The notes: generated from the sequence alone by a model not told the origin. A DNA stretch of 64,000 nt from Vibrio fortis (GCF_000695685.1 NZ_JFFR01000005.1:1-64000); one strand, 5' to 3'; shown: positions 1-12,303, counted from the first letter of the stretch. Made by a program: numbers and translations.

Positions 1-1
1 A

Positions 2-88
2 ATCGCAATGGACGAAGGCCTACGTTTCGCTATCCGTGAAGGTGGCCGTACTGTAGGTGCTGGTGTTGTAGCTAAAATCTTTGCATAA
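2..88 (+). CDS. tuf: Elongation factor Tu, C-terminal end (partial)
   Basis: The last 28 codons of EF-Tu, the GTPase that carries aminoacyl-tRNA to the ribosome, enter from the left edge and end in TAA. The readable tail contains the conserved GLRFAIREGGRTVGAGVV segment of domain 3 and ends in AKIFA. An intrinsic terminator follows at 23 bases. The position before secE-nusG matches tufB in enterobacteria and Vibrio. Which of the two usual tuf copies this is rests on that context only. The reading frame is intact as far as it can be seen. Confidence 0.95.
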   Translation: MAMDEGLRFAIREGGRTVGAGVVAKIFA

Positions 89-110
89 GATTTGACGAAC
101 CACTAGTAAA

Positions 111-135
111 AAGGGCATCATTTGATGCCCTTTTT
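111..135 (+). terminator. Intrinsic terminator after tuf
   Basis: GGGCATCA pairs with TGATGCCC across a two-base loop and is followed by five T residues. It separates tuf from secE. Confidence 0.9.
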
Positions 136-312
136 CTGCGCTAAAAAAAGAGTTGTGTGAAATCACAGCAACTTTGTCTCTTAGCAAAGAATAAAACGAT
201 CATTTTTGACTAAAATGACTGTTAGATGTGTTGTTCTGCAACGCAAAGGAATGTGCCCTGCAACAGCGGGGTTATTGTCGTCTATATTTAAGACTTATCA
301 CAGGTTGGTTTT

Positions 313-690
313 ATGAAAGCAAACGCTGAGACTCCTGATAGCTCAAGTGCAGCAGATACAATGAAGTGGATTGTCGCTTTTGTTCTGCTAGCCGCCGCTG
401 TTGTGGGTAATTACCTGTATGGTGAATTATCAGTTGTAATTCGCGCTGCAGGTGTAGTTGTGCTGATTGCTGCCGCACTAGGCGTTGCAGCAACGACAAC
501 TAAAGGTAAAGCTGCGATCGAATTTGCAAAAGAATCTCGCATGGAGATTCGTAAAGTGGTTTGGCCTACACGCCAAGAAACTATGCAAACCACATTGATC
601 GTTCTAGCTGTAAGTATTGTTATGGCTCTAGCACTATGGGGCATCGACGGCATTATGGTTCGTCTTGTTGCCTTTGTGACTGGGGTATAG
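313..690 (+). CDS. secE: Preprotein translocase subunit SecE
   Basis: SecE is the small essential subunit of the SecYEG channel and clamps SecY in the inner membrane. The 125-residue length fits the three-helix gammaproteobacterial form: hydrophobic segments lie near residues 17-36, 42-60 and 95-117. The conserved cytoplasmic amphipathic motif RKVVWPTRQET is at residues 80-90, just before the last, functionally essential helix. nusG follows after 13 bases, so the two are an operon as in E. coli. The Shine-Dalgarno is weak (AGGTTGG). No tRNA gene lies between tuf and secE, although some relatives carry tRNA-Trp there. Confidence 0.97.
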   Translation: MKANAETPDSSSAADTMKWIVAFVLLAAAVVGNYLYGELSVVIRAAGVVVLIAAALGVAATTTKGKAAIEFAKESRMEIRKVVWPTRQETMQTTLIVLAVSIVMALALWGIDGIMVRLVAFVTGV

Positions 691-703
691 AGGGTTCTGA
701 TTC

Positions 704-1252
704 ATGAGTGAAGCTCCAAAAAAACGTTGGTATGTAGTTCAAGCCTTCTCTGGCTTTGAAGGTCGTGTGGCTCAATCGCTACGCGAACATATTAAAATGC
801 ACAACATGGAAGAACTGTTTGGCGATGTGCTAGTACCTACTGAAGAAGTAGTGGAAATGCGCGCGGGTCAACGTCGTAAAAGTGAACGTAAATTCTTCCC
901 TGGCTACGTATTAGTTCAGATGATCATGAATGACGAATCATGGCACTTAGTACGCAGCATTCCGCGTGTTATGGGCTTCATTGGTGGCACCTCTGATCGT
1001 CCTGCACCAATCACTGACAAAGAAGCTGATGCGATTCTGAACCGTCTAGAGAAAGCGAGCGAAGCTCCACGTCCTAAGACTATGTTCGAAGCTGGTGAAG
1101 TGGTTCGTGTGAACGATGGTCCATTTGCTGACTTCAACGGTACTGTTGAAGAAGTGGATTACGAGAAGAGCCGCATTAAGGTGTCTGTATCGATCTTTGG
1201 TCGTGCAACGCCTGTTGAGCTTGAATTCGGTCAGGTTGAAAAACTGGACTAA
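704..1252 (+). CDS. nusG: Transcription termination/antitermination protein NusG
   Basis: NusG binds RNA polymerase, suppresses pausing, and links it to Rho or to ribosomal protein S10. The 182-residue length is that of the family. The N-terminal NGN domain fills about residues 8-120 and includes the [10 protein letters not shown] strand. The C-terminal KOW domain at about 129-160 carries [16 protein letters not shown]. It is the second gene of the secE-nusG operon, and a strong terminator stands downstream. Confidence 0.98.
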   Translation: MSEAPKKRWYVVQAFSGFEGRVAQSLREHIKMHNMEELFGDVLVPTEEVVEMRAGQRRKSERKFFPGYVLVQMIMNDESWHLVRSIPRVMGFIGGTSDRPAPITDKEADAILNRLEKASEAPRPKTMFEAGEVVRVNDGPFADFNGTVEEVDYEKSRIKVSVSIFGRATPVELEFGQVEKLD

Positions 1253-1342
1253 GACTCGAATAGTTGAACAAAGTTGTGGATAACTTATTGGCAACTTGTT
1301 CAAATTAAAAGAGTATAAAAAATCACCTTTTTAGGGTTGTTT

Positions 1343-1379
1343 AAGGCGCGAATTATGATTATAATTTCGCGCCTTTTTA
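1343..1379 (+). terminator. Intrinsic terminator after nusG
   Basis: AAGGCGCGAA pairs with TTCGCGCCTT around an AT-rich loop and is followed by a T-run. It separates secE-nusG from the L11 operon. Confidence 0.9.
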
Positions 1380-1463
1380 CTTCTGAGGAAGTAAAAAGCT
1401 TAATTGAAATTATGGGGAGCTTGCCTTACGGCTAGCGCATGTACCCAAATATTAGGAAATATC

Positions 1464-1892
1464 ATGGCTAAGAAAGTTGAAGCTTATATCAAACTGCAAG
1501 TTGCAGCTGGTATGGCAAACCCGTCGCCACCGGTTGGTCCTGCTCTAGGTCAACACGGTGTTAACATCATGGAATTCTGTAAAGCGTTCAACGCAAAAAC
1601 AGAATCTGTTGAGAAAGGTCTACCGACTCCAGTAGTTATTACTGTATACAACGACCGTTCTTTCACGTTCGTAACTAAGACTCCACCTGCTGCTGTTCTT
1701 CTTAAGAAAGCTGCTGGCGTTAAGTCTGGTTCAGGTCGTCCAAACACTGAAAAAGTGGGTACTGTAACTGACGCTCAAATCCAAGAAATCGCAGAAACTA
1801 AAGCTGCTGATATGACTGGTGCTGACATCGAAGCAATGAAGCGTTCAATCGCTGGTACTGCTCGTTCAATGGGCCTAGTGGTAGAGGGTTAA
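1464..1892 (+). CDS. rplK: 50S ribosomal protein L11
   Basis: L11 binds the GTPase-associated centre of 23S rRNA and is needed for RelA activation. It is the substrate of PrmA, which is also encoded in this window (25522-26409). The start is placed at the ATG before [12 protein letters not shown], with AGGAAAT at a good distance, giving 142 residues as usual. The open frame extends 20 codons upstream, but that part is leader sequence. Visible features are the proline-rich [16 protein letters not shown] segment and the C-terminal RNA-binding helices ending [10 protein letters not shown]. rplA follows after 4 bases. Confidence 0.98.
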   Translation: MAKKVEAYIKLQVAAGMANPSPPVGPALGQHGVNIMEFCKAFNAKTESVEKGLPTPVVITVYNDRSFTFVTKTPPAAVLLKKAAGVKSGSGRPNTEKVGTVTDAQIQEIAETKAADMTGADIEAMKRSIAGTARSMGLVVEG

Positions 1893-1896
1893 TAAG

Positions 1897-2601
1897 ATGG
1901 CAAAACTTACTAAGCGTATGCGCGTAATCCGCGAAAAAGTTGACGTAACTAAAGAGTACGAAATCAACGAAGCTGTTGCTCTTCTTAAAGAACTAGCTAC
2001 TGCTAAATTCGTTGAGTCTGTTGATGTTGCTGTTAACCTAGGCATCGATGCTCGTAAATCTGACCAAAACGTACGTGGCGCTACTGTGCTACCTCACGGT
2101 ACTGGTCGTGAAATCCGCGTTGCTGTGTTCACTCAAGGTGCAAACGCAGAAGCAGCTAAAGAAGCTGGCGCAGATGTTGTTGGTATGGAAGATCTTGCTG
2201 AGCAAGTGAAGAAAGGCGAAATGAACTTCGACGTAGTTGTTGCTTCTCCAGATGCAATGCGCGTTGTTGGTCAACTAGGTACTATCCTAGGTCCACGCGG
2301 CCTTATGCCAAACCCTAAAGTTGGTACTGTGACTCCTAACGTTGCTGAAGCTGTTAAGAACGCTAAAGCTGGTCAGGTTCGTTACCGTAACGACAAGAAC
2401 GGCATCATCCACACTACTATCGGTAAAGCATCTTTCGAAGCTAACCAGATTCAAGAAAACCTTGAAGCTCTGCTAGTTGCTCTTAAGAAAGCTAAGCCTT
2501 CTTCAGCGAAAGGTACTTTCCTGAAGAAAGTAAGCATCTCTACTACTATGGGTGCTGGTGTTGCTGTTGATCAGGCTAGCCTGAACACGCAAGCAAACTA
2601 A
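1897..2601 (+). CDS. rplA: 50S ribosomal protein L1
   Basis: L1 builds the mobile L1 stalk at the ribosomal E site and in E. coli represses its own operon by binding the rplK leader. The 234 residues match the family exactly. The signature [16 protein letters not shown] lies near residues 130-145. It is translationally coupled to rplK. Codon use is the strongly biased pattern of highly expressed genes, as in its neighbours. Confidence 0.98.
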   Translation: MAKLTKRMRVIREKVDVTKEYEINEAVALLKELATAKFVESVDVAVNLGIDARKSDQNVRGATVLPHGTGREIRVAVFTQGANAEAAKEAGADVVGMEDLAEQVKKGEMNFDVVVASPDAMRVVGQLGTILGPRGLMPNPKVGTVTPNVAEAVKNAKAGQVRYRNDKNGIIHTTIGKASFEANQIQENLEALLVALKKAKPSSAKGTFLKKVSISTTMGAGVAVDQASLNTQAN

Positions 2602-2640
2602 TTTGCTTAGGCGCAGATTTAGTGTATAATTCTGCGCCTA
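2602..2640 (+). promoter_or_regulatory. Hairpin after rplA with an embedded -10 (candidate rplJ promoter)
   Basis: AGGCGCAGA (2609-2617) pairs with TCTGCGCCT (2631-2639). The loop contains a perfect TATAAT at 2625-2630, with a weak -35 (TTTGCT, 2602-2607) at 17 bases. No T-run follows, so the hairpin may be a pause or attenuator rather than a full terminator. E. coli has a promoter for rplJL-rpoBC in this interval. Activity here is inferred. Confidence 0.5.
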
Positions 2641-2841
2641 ATATTTGTGGTTGGGTGATTTCTGAAGCAATTCGAGTCATCTATCCCAAGACCGTAGGCG
2701 CTGTGCTTTTCGGAGTTATAGCTTAATAAAACCTACGTAGGCGATGCCTAATTTAAATGAAGTGATTCATGTTTATTAGCATCGTAAACGCTCATTGCAC
2801 ACTGTAATGAGTGCTGTAATCACAACCAGAGGTTAAACCAA
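2641..2841 (+). promoter_or_regulatory. rplJ leader (L10 autoregulatory leader region)
   Basis: This is a 200-base untranslated region ahead of rplJ. In gammaproteobacteria the rplJ leader folds into a structure bound by the L10-(L7/L12)4 complex, which blocks translation of rplJ. Length, position and several complementary segments (CCTACGTAGG among them) fit. I did not fold it, so the L10-binding kink-turn is assigned by position. Confidence 0.5.
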
Positions 2842-3336
2842 ATGGCTTTAAATCTTCAAGACAAAAAAGCAATTGTTGCTGAAGTCAACGAAGCAGCTAA
2901 TGGTGCACTTTCTGCAGTTGTAGCTGATTCTCGTGGCGTTGAAGTTGGCGCAATGACTTCTCTACGTAAACAAGCTCGCGAAGCGGGTGTTTACATGAAA
3001 GTTGTTCGTAACACACTAGCACGTCGTGCGGTTCAGGGTACTGACTACGAGTGTCTAACAGACACTTTCACTGGTCCAACTCTGATCGCGTTCTCTAACG
3101 AGCACCCAGGTGCTGCAGCGCGTCTTTTCAAAGACTTCGCTAAAGAGAACAAAGATTTCGAGATCAAAGCTGCTGCATTTGAAGGCACAGTTACTGATGC
3201 TGAAGTACTAGCGACACTACCAACTTACGACGAAGCAATCGCACGCCTAATGATGTGCATGAAAGAAGCTTCTGCAGGCAAGCTGGTTCGTACTATCGCT
3301 GCACTACGTGACCAAAAAGAAGAAGCTGCGGCATAA
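2842..3336 (+). CDS. rplJ: 50S ribosomal protein L10
   Basis: L10 anchors the L7/L12 dimers to the ribosomal stalk. The 164-residue protein has the rRNA-binding N-terminal domain ([15 protein letters not shown] at the start, [11 protein letters not shown] near 53-63) and the long C-terminal helix that binds L7/L12, ending QKEEAAA. The Shine-Dalgarno AGAGG lies a few bases upstream of the ATG. It precedes rplL by 57 bases, and the L10 complex should regulate the pair through the leader. Confidence 0.98.
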   Translation: MALNLQDKKAIVAEVNEAANGALSAVVADSRGVEVGAMTSLRKQAREAGVYMKVVRNTLARRAVQGTDYECLTDTFTGPTLIAFSNEHPGAAARLFKDFAKENKDFEIKAAAFEGTVTDAEVLATLPTYDEAIARLMMCMKEASAGKLVRTIAALRDQKEEAAA

Positions 3337-3393
3337 GCCTTGCTTTTCACTGGTTGCAAATTAAACTTATTGTTGACTTAAAAGAGAATTGTT

Positions 3394-3762
3394 ATGTCTA
3401 TTACTAACGAGCAAATCCTAGACGCAGTTGCAGAAATGTCTGTAATGCAAGTTGTTGAGCTTATCGAAGCTATGGAAGAGAAATTCGGCGTATCTGCTGC
3501 AGCTGCTGTTGTAGCTGGCGGCGCTGCTGGTGGCGAAGCTGCTGCTGAGCAAACTGAATTCGACGTAATCCTAACTGCTGCTGGTTCTAACAAAGTACAA
3601 GTAATCAAAGCTGTACGTGGCGCAACTGGCCTAGGTCTTAAAGAAGCTAAAGGTCTTGTAGACTCAGCTCCAGCACCTCTAAAAGAAGGCGTTGACAAAG
3701 CTGAAGCTGAAGCTCTTAAAGCACAGCTAGAAGAAGCAGGCGCTTCTGTTGAAGTTAAGTAA
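3394..3762 (+). CDS. rplL: 50S ribosomal protein L7/L12
   Basis: L7/L12 is the multi-copy stalk protein that recruits translational GTPases. The 122 residues show an N-terminal dimerisation helix ([20 protein letters not shown]), an Ala/Gly-rich hinge near residues 34-50, and a C-terminal globular domain with [12 protein letters not shown]. An attenuator-like hairpin follows before rpoB, which would let ribosomal protein output exceed polymerase output. Confidence 0.98.
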   Translation: MSITNEQILDAVAEMSVMQVVELIEAMEEKFGVSAAAAVVAGGAAGGEAAAEQTEFDVILTAAGSNKVQVIKAVRGATGLGLKEAKGLVDSAPAPLKEGVDKAEAEALKAQLEEAGASVEVK

Positions 3763-3794
3763 TTATTACTTAATTTCTTAGCCTAACGGCTATT

Positions 3795-3825
3795 GGCTGG
3801 TGGTTAAATAACCACCGGCCTTTTT
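3795..3825 (+). terminator. Attenuator between rplL and rpoB
   Basis: GGCTGGTGGTTA pairs with TAACCACCGGCC with one mismatch and is followed by TTTTT. In E. coli a partial terminator sits at the same place and is read through about one time in five. Partial read-through here is inferred from that. Confidence 0.85.
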
Positions 3826-3997
3826 GCGCTGTAGGGCTATGACGAATTTTCCCGCTGTTTAAACGTCATAACCTGAGCAAAAAAACGATTACCTTTCCAA
3901 GATAGTCGTTCACTACAGTAAACAGCTGTTAGTCACTACCCCCTCCGAGGAGTGTTTCGGGTAGTTTGGGTCACTTATCAGCGAGCTGAGGAACCCC

Positions 3998-6900
3998 ATG
4001 GTTTACTCTTATACCGAGAAAAAGCGCATCCGTAAGGACTTTGGTACTCGTCCACAAGTTTTGGACATTCCATACCTGTTATCGATCCAGCTTGATTCTT
4101 TCGACAAATTCATCGAACAGGATCCTGAAGGTCAATACGGTCTTGAGGCTGCTTTTCGTTCTGTATTCCCAATTCAGAGCTACAACGGCAATTCTGAGCT
4201 GCAATACGTTAGCTACCGTCTTGGTGAGCCAGTTTTTGACGTTAAAGAATGTCAAATCCGCGGTGTAACTTACTCAAAGCCACTACGCGTTAAACTACGT
4301 CTAGTTATCTTTGATAAAGATGCGCCAGCAGGTACTGTAAAAGACATTAAAGAACAAGAAGTCTACATGGGCGAAATTCCGCTTATGACAGACAATGGTA
4401 CTTTCGTAATCAATGGTACCGAGAGGGTTATCGTATCCCAGCTGCACCGAAGCCCAGGCGTGTTCTTCGACAGTGATAAGGGTAAAACCCACTCATCAGG
4501 TAAAGTTCTTTATAACGCACGTGTAATTCCTTACCGTGGCTCATGGTTAGACTTTGAGTTCGATCCTAAGGACAACTTATTCGTACGTATCGACCGTCGT
4601 CGTAAGCTACCAGCTTCAATCATCCTTCGTGCACTAGGTAAGTCGACAGAAGAGATCCTGGATCTATTCTTCGAGAAAGTGAACTTCGAAGTGAAAGACC
4701 AAACTCTACTAATGGAGTTGGTTCCAGATCGTCTACGTGGTGAAACTGCGTCATTCGACATCGAAGCAAACGGCAAAGTTTACGTTGAGACTGGTCGTCG
4801 TGTTACTGCTCGTCACATCCGTCAACTTGAGAAAGATGGCGTTGAACACATCGAAGTACCAGTAGAGTACATCGTTGGTAAAGTTGCATCGAAAGATTAC
4901 ATCAACGAAGCAACTGGCGAGATCATTGTTGGTGCTAACCAAGAGATCAGCCTAGAGGCACTTGCTAACCTATCTCAAGCAGGTCACAAAGCTCTAGAAG
5001 TACTGTTCACGAATGACCTAGACCATGGTCCATTCATGTCAGACACTCTACGTGCAGACAGCACTGTAGATCGCATCTCTGCGCTTGTAGAAATCTACCG
5101 CATGATGCGCCCTGGCGAGCCACCAACAAAAGAAGCTGCAGAAGCTCTATTCGAAAGCCTATTCTTCTCTGAAGAACGTTACGACCTATCAACTGTAGGC
5201 CGTATGAAGTTCAACAGCTCTATCGAGCGTGAAGAAGAAGAAGAGCGCGGTACGCTAGACGAATCAGACATCATCGAAGTGATGAAGAAGCTGATCGCTA
5301 TCCGTAACGGTAAAGGTGAAGTTGATGATATCGACCACCTAGGTAACCGTCGTATCCGTTCAGTAGGTGAAATGGCAGAGAACCAATTCCGTGTTGGTCT
5401 AGTTCGTGTAGAACGTGCTGTTAAAGAGCGCCTAAGCCTTGGTGACCTTGATGCAATCATGCCTCAAGACCTAATCAACGCTAAGCCTATTTCTGCTGCT
5501 GTTAAAGAATTCTTTGGCTCTTCACAGCTTTCACAGTTCATGGACCAAAACAACCCATTGTCAGAAGTAACGCACAAGCGTCGTATTTCTGCTTTAGGTC
5601 CAGGTGGTCTAACTCGTGAACGCGCAGGCTTCGAAGTACGTGACGTTCACGTAACTCACTACGGTCGTCTATGTCCGATCGAAACGCCTGAAGGTCCAAA
5701 CATCGGTCTAATTAACTCGCTATCTGCATTTGCGCGTTGTAACGACTACGGTTTCCTAGAAACTCCGTACCGTCGCGTAGTAGATGGTGTTGTAACAGAC
5801 GAAGTAGATTACCTATCTGCAATCCAGGAAGGTCAATTTGTAATCGCGCAGGCGAACACCGTTCTTACTGAAGAAGGAACGTTCGCAGATGAGCTAATCA
5901 CTGCTCGTCAAAAAGGTGAATCTGGTCTTCACCCACGCGACCACGTTGACTACATGGACGTTGCGACAAACCAAGTAGTATCTATCGCTGCATCGCTTAT
6001 CCCGTTCCTAGAACACGATGATGCGAACCGTGCATTGATGGGTGCGAACATGCAACGTCAAGCAGTTCCAACTCTAAAAGCTGATAAGCCTCTAGTTGGT
6101 ACAGGTATCGAACGTAACATCGCAGTAGACTCTGGTGTAACAGCCGTAGCTAAACGTGGTGGTATGATTCAGTCTGTAGACGCTTCTCGTATCGTAGTTA
6201 AGGTTAACGAAGATGAGCTAGTACCTGGCGAAGCTGGTATCGACATCTACAACCTAACTAAGTACACGCGTTCTAACCAAAACACATGTATTAACCAACG
6301 TCCTACCGTGCTTCCAGGTGAACCTGTATCACGTGGCGACGTACTAGCTGACGGTCCTTCAACAGACCTTGGTGAGCTAGCACTTGGTCAAAACATGCGT
6401 ATCGCATTCATGCCTTGGAACGGCTACAACTTCGAAGACTCGATCTTAGTATCTGAGCGCGTAGTTCAAGAAGACCGTTTCACGACTATCCACATCCAAG
6501 AACTATCTTGTGTGGCTCGTGATACTAAGCTGGGCTCTGAAGAGATCACAGCTGATATTCCAAACGTAGGTGAGTCTGCTCTGTCTAAACTAGACGAGTC
6601 AGGTATCGTTTACATTGGTGCTGAAGTTAAGGGTGGTGACATCCTAGTTGGTAAAGTAACACCTAAAGGTGAAACTCAACTGACTCCTGAAGAGAAGCTA
6701 CTACGTGCAATCTTCGGTGAGAAAGCATCTGATGTTAAAGATACTTCTCTACGTGTACCAAACTCTGTTTCAGGTACGATCATCGATGTACAAGTCTTCA
6801 CTCGCGATGGCGTAGAGAAAGACAAGCGTGCACTTGAAATCGAACAGATGCAGCTGAAAGAAGCGAAGAAAGACCTAACTGAAGAGTTCCAAATTCTTGA

Positions 6901-8026
6901 GGGCGGCCTTCTTAACCGTGTTAAAGCTGTTCTTCTGTCTGGTGGTTACTCTGAAGCTAAGCTTGATGCAATCGGCCGTAAGAAGTGGCTAGAGCAAGCA
7001 CTAGAAGACGACGCGCTACAATCACAGCTTGAGCAACTTGCTGAGCAGTGGGATGAGCTAAAAGCTGACTTCGATAAGAAGTTTGAAACTAAGCGTCGTA
7101 AGATCACTCAAGGTGATGATCTAGCGCCTGGCGTACTGAAGATTGTTAAGGTTTACCTAGCAGTTAAACGTCGCATCCAGCCTGGTGATAAGATGGCGGG
7201 TCGTCACGGTAACAAAGGTGTAATCTCTAAGATTAACCCTGTTGAAGACATGCCATACGATGAGAAAGGTCAACCTGTCGACATCGTACTGAACCCACTG
7301 GGTGTACCATCGCGTATGAACATCGGTCAGATCCTAGAAGTACACTTAGGTCTGGCTGCGAAAGGTATCGGTGACAAGATCAACCAAATGGTTAAGGAGC
7401 AACAAGAACTGCACAAGTTCCGTGAGTTCCTACAGAAGGTTTACGATCTTGGTGATACTCGTCAGAAAGTTGACATTGCTGAACTGTCTGATGATCAAGT
7501 TCGTACTCTGATCAAGAACCTACGTGGCGGTCTACCGATTGCTACTCCTGTGTTCGATGGTGCTTCTGAAGCGTTAATCAAAGAACTACTTAAACTGGGT
7601 GACCTACCAGAATCTGGTCAGTTAACTCTGTTTGATGGTCGTACTGGTGATGCGTTTGAGCGTCCTGTAACTGTTGGTTACATGTACATGCTGAAACTAA
7701 ACCACCTTGTTGATGACAAGATGCACGCTCGTTCAACTGGTTCTTACAGCCTAGTAACTCAGCAACCACTTGGTGGTAAAGCTCAGTTCGGTGGTCAGCG
7801 TTTCGGTGAGATGGAAGTATGGGCACTAGAAGCATACGGTGCTGCTTACACGCTTCAAGAAATGCTAACAGTTAAGTCGGATGACGTTAACGGCCGTACT
7901 AAGATGTATAAGAACATCGTAGATGGCAACCATAGCATGGAACCTGGCATGCCAGAATCGTTCAACGTACTGTTGAAAGAGATCCGCTCGCTAGGTATTA
8001 ACATCGAGCTAGAAGACGAAGAGTAA
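3998..8026 (+). CDS. rpoB: DNA-directed RNA polymerase subunit beta
   Basis: Beta is the second-largest catalytic subunit of RNA polymerase. Its 1342 residues equal the E. coli length, and landmarks align without shift. GDKMAGRHG, with an active-site lysine, is at residues 1063-1071. The rifampicin pocket reads D516, H526 and S531, the usual sensitive residues. A 170-base leader separates the start from the rplL attenuator, and the ATG follows GCTGAGGAACCCC. rpoC follows after 74 bases. Codon use is strongly biased, as expected for a highly expressed gene. Confidence 0.99.
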   Translation: MVYSYTEKKRIRKDFGTRPQVLDIPYLLSIQLDSFDKFIEQDPEGQYGLEAAFRSVFPIQSYNGNSELQYVSYRLGEPVFDVKECQIRGVTYSKPLRVKLRLVIFDKDAPAGTVKDIKEQEVYMGEIPLMTDNGTFVINGTERVIVSQLHRSPGVFFDSDKGKTHSSGKVLYNARVIPYRGSWLDFEFDPKDNLFVRIDRRRKLPASIILRALGKSTEEILDLFFEKVNFEVKDQTLLMELVPDRLRGETASFDIEANGKVYVETGRRVTARHIRQLEKDGVEHIEVPVEYIVGKVASKDYINEATGEIIVGANQEISLEALANLSQAGHKALEVLFTNDLDHGPFMSDTLRADSTVDRISALVEIYRMMRPGEPPTKEAAEALFESLFFSEERYDLSTVGRMKFNSSIEREEEEERGTLDESDIIEVMKKLIAIRNGKGEVDDIDHLGNRRIRSVGEMAENQFRVGLVRVERAVKERLSLGDLDAIMPQDLINAKPISAAVKEFFGSSQLSQFMDQNNPLSEVTHKRRISALGPGGLTRERAGFEVRDVHVTHYGRLCPIETPEGPNIGLINSLSAFARCNDYGFLETPYRRVVDGVVTDEVDYLSAIQEGQFVIAQANTVLTEEGTFADELITARQKGESGLHPRDHVDYMDVATNQVVSIAASLIPFLEHDDANRALMGANMQRQAVPTLKADKPLVGTGIERNIAVDSGVTAVAKRGGMIQSVDASRIVVKVNEDELVPGEAGIDIYNLTKYTRSNQNTCINQRPTVLPGEPVSRGDVLADGPSTDLGELALGQNMRIAFMPWNGYNFEDSILVSERVVQEDRFTTIHIQELSCVARDTKLGSEEITADIPNVGESALSKLDESGIVYIGAEVKGGDILVGKVTPKGETQLTPEEKLLRAIFGEKASDVKDTSLRVPNSVSGTIIDVQVFTRDGVEKDKRALEIEQMQLKEAKKDLTEEFQILEGGLLNRVKAVLLSGGYSEAKLDAIGRKKWLEQALEDDALQSQLEQLAEQWDELKADFDKKFETKRRKITQGDDLAPGVLKIVKVYLAVKRRIQPGDKMAGRHGNKGVISKINPVEDMPYDEKGQPVDIVLNPLGVPSRMNIGQILEVHLGLAAKGIGDKINQMVKEQQELHKFREFLQKVYDLGDTRQKVDIAELSDDQVRTLIKNLRGGLPIATPVFDGASEALIKELLKLGDLPESGQLTLFDGRTGDAFERPVTVGYMYMLKLNHLVDDKMHARSTGSYSLVTQQPLGGKAQFGGQRFGEMEVWALEAYGAAYTLQEMLTVKSDDVNGRTKMYKNIVDGNHSMEPGMPESFNVLLKEIRSLGINIELEDEE

Positions 8027-8047
8027 TCCCCACGGGATTATTGGTAG

Positions 8048-8079
8048 AAGGTGCTCACTTTTGCGGGTGAGCTCCTTTT
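8048..8079 (+). other. Hairpin between rpoB and rpoC
   Basis: AAGGTGCTCAC and GTGAGCTCCTT pair with one T:T mismatch, followed by TTTTA. The short T-run and the operon context suggest a pause, RNA-processing or stabilising hairpin rather than a true end. Confidence 0.55.
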
Positions 8080-8100
8080 AACTCCTTACAGGAGCTGATT

Positions 8101-11100
8101 GTGAAAGACTTATTAAACTTTCTAAAAGCGCAGCATAAGACCGAAGAATTTGATGCAATCAAAATCGGTCTATCTTCACCAGACATGATCCGTTCATGGT
8201 CTTTCGGTGAAGTTAAAAAACCTGAGACGATCAACTATCGTACGTTCAAACCTGAGCGCGATGGTCTGTTCTGTGCGCGTATCTTTGGTCCAGTTAAAGA
8301 CTACGAATGTCTTTGTGGCAAATACAAGCGTCTGAAACACCGTGGTGTTATCTGTGAGAAGTGTGGCGTAGAAGTTACACAAACTAAAGTTCGTCGTGAC
8401 CGTATGGGCCACATCGAGCTTGCTTCACCAGTTGCTCACATCTGGTTCCTAAAATCGCTACCGTCTCGTATCGGTCTACTAATGGATATCCCTCTACGTG
8501 ATATCGAACGTGTTCTTTACTTCGAAATGTACGTAGTAACTGAACCAGGTATGACTGATCTAGAAAAATCTCAGATGCTTACTGAAGAAGAGTATCTGGA
8601 TCGTCTAGAAGAGTGGGGCGATGAATTCACTGCTAAGATGGGTGCAGAAGCGATCAAAGATCTGCTTGCAACAATGGACCTTCATCAAGAAGTGGAAGAA
8701 ATGCGCGAAGAGTTGGAAACAACTAACTCTGAAACTAAGCGTAAGAAGATCACTAAGCGCCTGAAGCTAGTTGAAGCGTTCATTGCATCGGGTAACGATC
8801 CGCAATGGATGATTCTGACTGTACTTCCGGTTCTTCCGCCAGATCTACGTCCTCTAGTACCTCTAGATGGCGGTCGTTTTGCGACTTCAGATCTGAACGA
8901 CCTTTACCGTCGAGTGATCAACCGTAACAACCGTTTGAAGCGTCTTCTAGAGCTAGCTGCTCCGGACATCATCGTACGTAACGAAAAGCGTATGCTGCAA
9001 GAGTCTGTTGATGCCCTTCTAGATAACGGTCGTCGCGGTCGTGCGATCACTGGTTCGAACAAGCGTCCTCTGAAATCTCTTGCTGATATGATCAAGGGTA
9101 AACAGGGTCGTTTCCGTCAGAACCTTCTAGGTAAACGTGTAGACTACTCTGGCCGTTCTGTAATCACAGTAGGTCCATACCTTCGTCTACATCAGTGTGG
9201 TCTTCCTAAGAAGATGGCACTTGAGCTATTTAAGCCGTTCATCTACAGCAAGCTAGAGACTCGTGGCATGGCTACGACAATCAAAGCTGCTAAGAAGATG
9301 GTAGAGCGCGAAGAAGCTATCGTTTGGGATATCCTAGACGAAGTAATCCGCGAACACCCAGTACTGCTTAACCGTGCACCTACACTTCACCGTCTAGGTA
9401 TCCAAGCGTTTGAACCAGTACTAATCGAAGGTAAAGCGATCCAGCTTCACCCACTAGTGTGTGCGGCATATAACGCCGACTTCGATGGTGACCAAATGGC
9501 GGTACACGTGCCTCTAACTCTAGAAGCACAGCTTGAAGCACGTACACTGATGATGTCGACAAACAACATTCTGTCGCCAGCGTCAGGTGATCCGATCATC
9601 GTACCTTCTCAGGACGTTGTATTGGGTCTTTACTACATGACTCGTGACAAGATCAACGTGAAAGGCGAAGGTATGTATCTTGCTGGCCCTGCAGAGGCTG
9701 AGAAGGCATACCGTACTAAGACTGCTGAGCTACACGCTCGCGTTAAAGTTCGTATCACTGAGACGGTTAAAGACGAAGATGGTAACAGCACAACTGAAAC
9801 GAAGATGGTTGATACAACTGTCGGCCGTGCAATGCTATGGCAAATCGTTCCAGCGGGCCTACCGTTCAGCCTAGTTAACCAAAAGCTTGGTAAGAAACAG
9901 ATTTCTAACCTGCTTAACGAGGCTTACCGTAAGCTTGGCCTGAAAGACACTGTAGTCTTTGCTGACCAAATCATGTACGCAGGTTTTGCATACGCAGCAC
10001 TTTCTGGTGTTTCTGTAGGTATCAACGACATGGTTGTACCTCAAGCGAAATACGATGAGATCGAATCTGCTGAAGAAGAAGTTCGTGAAATCCAAGAGCA
10101 ATTCCAATCTGGTCTTGTTACTGCGGGTGAGCGTTACAACAAAGTTATCGATATCTGGGCGTCTACGAACGACCGCGTTGCGAAAGCGATGATGGATAAC
10201 CTATCTTCTGAAACTGTTATCAACCGTGACGGTGAAGAAGAGCAGCAAGAATCGTTCAACAGCATCTACATGATGGCCGACTCGGGCGCTCGTGGTTCTG
10301 CAGCTCAGATTCGTCAGCTAGCGGGTATGCGTGGTCTGATGGCACGTCCAGATGGCTCAATCATCGAGACACCGATCACTGCGAACTTTAAAGAAGGTCT
10401 AAACGTACTTCAGTACTTTATCTCAACGCACGGTGCTCGTAAGGGTCTTGCGGATACGGCACTGAAAACAGCGAACTCGGGTTACCTAACTCGTCGTCTA
10501 GTAGACGTTGCTCAAGACGTTGTAGTACACGAACATGACTGTGGCACGCACGAAGGTATCGACATGATGCCTCACATCGAAGGTGGTGACGTTAAAGTTG
10601 CACTTTCTGAGCTTGCTCTAGGTCGTGTAGTAGCTGAAGACGTTCTTAAGCCTGGTTCTGAAGATGTTCTAATTCCACGTAATACTCTGATTGATGAGAA
10701 GTGGTGTCAGATCATGGAAGACAACTCTGTAGACAGCATCAAAGTACGTTCAGTTGTAACGTGTGACGCTGACTTCGGTTGTTGTGCACAGTGTTACGGT
10801 CGTGACCTAGCACGTGGTCACCTAGTGAACCAAGGTGAAGCAGTTGGTGTTATCGCTGCACAATCTATCGGTGAACCGGGTACACAGCTAACGATGCGTA
10901 CGTTCCACATCGGTGGTGCGGCATCTACTGCAGCAGCAGAGAACAGCATCCAAGCTAAGACTACAGGTACGGTTAAGCTACACAACGCTAAATTCGTTAT
11001 CAATAAAGACAAGAAGCTTGTAATCACTTCTCGTGCATCTGAACTAACCATCGTTGATGAGTTCGGTCGTACGAAAGAGAAGCACAAACTTCCTTACGGT

Positions 11101-12303
11101 TCTACGCTGACTAAAGGTCACGAAGATTCAGTTGATGCGGGTGAAGTAGTAGCTAACTGGGAAGCGCACACTATGCCAATCATCACTGAAGTGGCAGGTC
11201 GCATCCAGTTCGTAGACATGATCGATGGCGTAACAGTTTCTCGTCAGACAGATGACCTAACAGGTCTATCTTCTTCTGAGGTAACTGATGCAGCAGCGCG
11301 TCCAGCAGCAGGTAAAGATATGCGTCCAGCTATCAAACTTGTTGATGCAGCAGGCAACGACGTAATGATCCCTGGTACTGATATGCCAGCTCACTACTTC
11401 CTACCTGGTAAAGCGATTGTAAACATCGAAGATGGCGCAGAAGTTGGCATTGGTGACACTCTTGCACGTATCCCTCAGAAATCTGGCGGTAACAAAGATA
11501 TCACCGGTGGTCTACCACGCGTAGCAGACCTATTCGAAGCTCGTAAGCCTAAAGAGCCTGCGATCCTTGCTGAGCACACAGGTACTGTGTCTTTCGGTAA
11601 AGAAACGAAAGGTAAGCGTCGTCTAGTTATCACTCGCGAGGGTGGCGAAACTTACGAAGAGATGATTCCTAAGCATCGTCAACTGAACGTGTTTGAAGGT
11701 GAGAAGATTGAACGTGGTGATGTAATCGCTGACGGTCCAGAAACTCCACATGACATCCTACGTCTACGTGGTATTCACGCTGTGACTCAGTACATCGCGA
11801 ACGAAGTTCAAGAAGTTTACCGTCTACAAGGCGTAAAGATTAACGATAAGCACATCGAGACTATCGTTCGTCAAATGCTACGTAAGTGTACAATCACGCA
11901 CGCAGGTGACTCTGAGTTCCTACCTGGCGAGCAAGTTGAATACTCACAAGTTAAGATTGCTAACCGCGCTCTAGAAGCGGAAGGTAAAGAACTAGTACGC
12001 TTCGAGCGCGAACTACTAGGTATTACTAAAGCATCTCTAGCAACTGAGTCGTTCATCTCTGCGGCATCGTTCCAGGAGACAACTCGCGTACTAACAGAAG
12101 CTGCGGTTTCTGGTAAGCGTGATGACCTACGTGGTCTGAAAGAGAACGTAATTGTTGGTCGTCTGATCCCAGCTGGTACTGGTTTCGCATACCACCAAGA
12201 GCGTCAAGCTAAGCGCGAAGAAGAGCAAGAAGGTCCTTCAGCTGAACAAGCTACTGACAACCTAGCTGCACTTCTAAATGCAGGCTTCTCTTCTGACGAG
12301 TAA
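8101..12303 (+). CDS. rpoC: DNA-directed RNA polymerase subunit beta'
   Basis: Beta' carries the magnesium-binding active site: NADFDGD is at residues 458-464, exactly as in E. coli. The N-terminal zinc site ([20 protein letters not shown]) is near residues 70-88, and the second zinc cluster ([11 protein letters not shown]) lies in the C-terminal half. The 1400-residue length is close to the usual 1407. Translation starts at GTG, preceded by CAGGAGCTGATT. It is co-transcribed with rpoB and closed by a UUCG-loop terminator. Confidence 0.99.
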   Translation: MKDLLNFLKAQHKTEEFDAIKIGLSSPDMIRSWSFGEVKKPETINYRTFKPERDGLFCARIFGPVKDYECLCGKYKRLKHRGVICEKCGVEVTQTKVRRDRMGHIELASPVAHIWFLKSLPSRIGLLMDIPLRDIERVLYFEMYVVTEPGMTDLEKSQMLTEEEYLDRLEEWGDEFTAKMGAEAIKDLLATMDLHQEVEEMREELETTNSETKRKKITKRLKLVEAFIASGNDPQWMILTVLPVLPPDLRPLVPLDGGRFATSDLNDLYRRVINRNNRLKRLLELAAPDIIVRNEKRMLQESVDALLDNGRRGRAITGSNKRPLKSLADMIKGKQGRFRQNLLGKRVDYSGRSVITVGPYLRLHQCGLPKKMALELFKPFIYSKLETRGMATTIKAAKKMVEREEAIVWDILDEVIREHPVLLNRAPTLHRLGIQAFEPVLIEGKAIQLHPLVCAAYNADFDGDQMAVHVPLTLEAQLEARTLMMSTNNILSPASGDPIIVPSQDVVLGLYYMTRDKINVKGEGMYLAGPAEAEKAYRTKTAELHARVKVRITETVKDEDGNSTTETKMVDTTVGRAMLWQIVPAGLPFSLVNQKLGKKQISNLLNEAYRKLGLKDTVVFADQIMYAGFAYAALSGVSVGINDMVVPQAKYDEIESAEEEVREIQEQFQSGLVTAGERYNKVIDIWASTNDRVAKAMMDNLSSETVINRDGEEEQQESFNSIYMMADSGARGSAAQIRQLAGMRGLMARPDGSIIETPITANFKEGLNVLQYFISTHGARKGLADTALKTANSGYLTRRLVDVAQDVVVHEHDCGTHEGIDMMPHIEGGDVKVALSELALGRVVAEDVLKPGSEDVLIPRNTLIDEKWCQIMEDNSVDSIKVRSVVTCDADFGCCAQCYGRDLARGHLVNQGEAVGVIAAQSIGEPGTQLTMRTFHIGGAASTAAAENSIQAKTTGTVKLHNAKFVINKDKKLVITSRASELTIVDEFGRTKEKHKLPYGSTLTKGHEDSVDAGEVVANWEAHTMPIITEVAGRIQFVDMIDGVTVSRQTDDLTGLSSSEVTDAAARPAAGKDMRPAIKLVDAAGNDVMIPGTDMPAHYFLPGKAIVNIEDGAEVGIGDTLARIPQKSGGNKDITGGLPRVADLFEARKPKEPAILAEHTGTVSFGKETKGKRRLVITREGGETYEEMIPKHRQLNVFEGEKIERGDVIADGPETPHDILRLRGIHAVTQYIANEVQEVYRLQGVKINDKHIETIVRQMLRKCTITHAGDSEFLPGEQVEYSQVKIANRALEAEGKELVRFERELLGITKASLATESFISAASFQETTRVLTEAAVSGKRDDLRGLKENVIVGRLIPAGTGFAYHQERQAKREEEQEGPSAEQATDNLAALLNAGFSSDE

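Noticed and set aside
136..312. Search for tRNA-Trp between tuf and secE
   Set aside because: Some Vibrio carry it there, but no cloverleaf, CCA end or T-loop motif is present.
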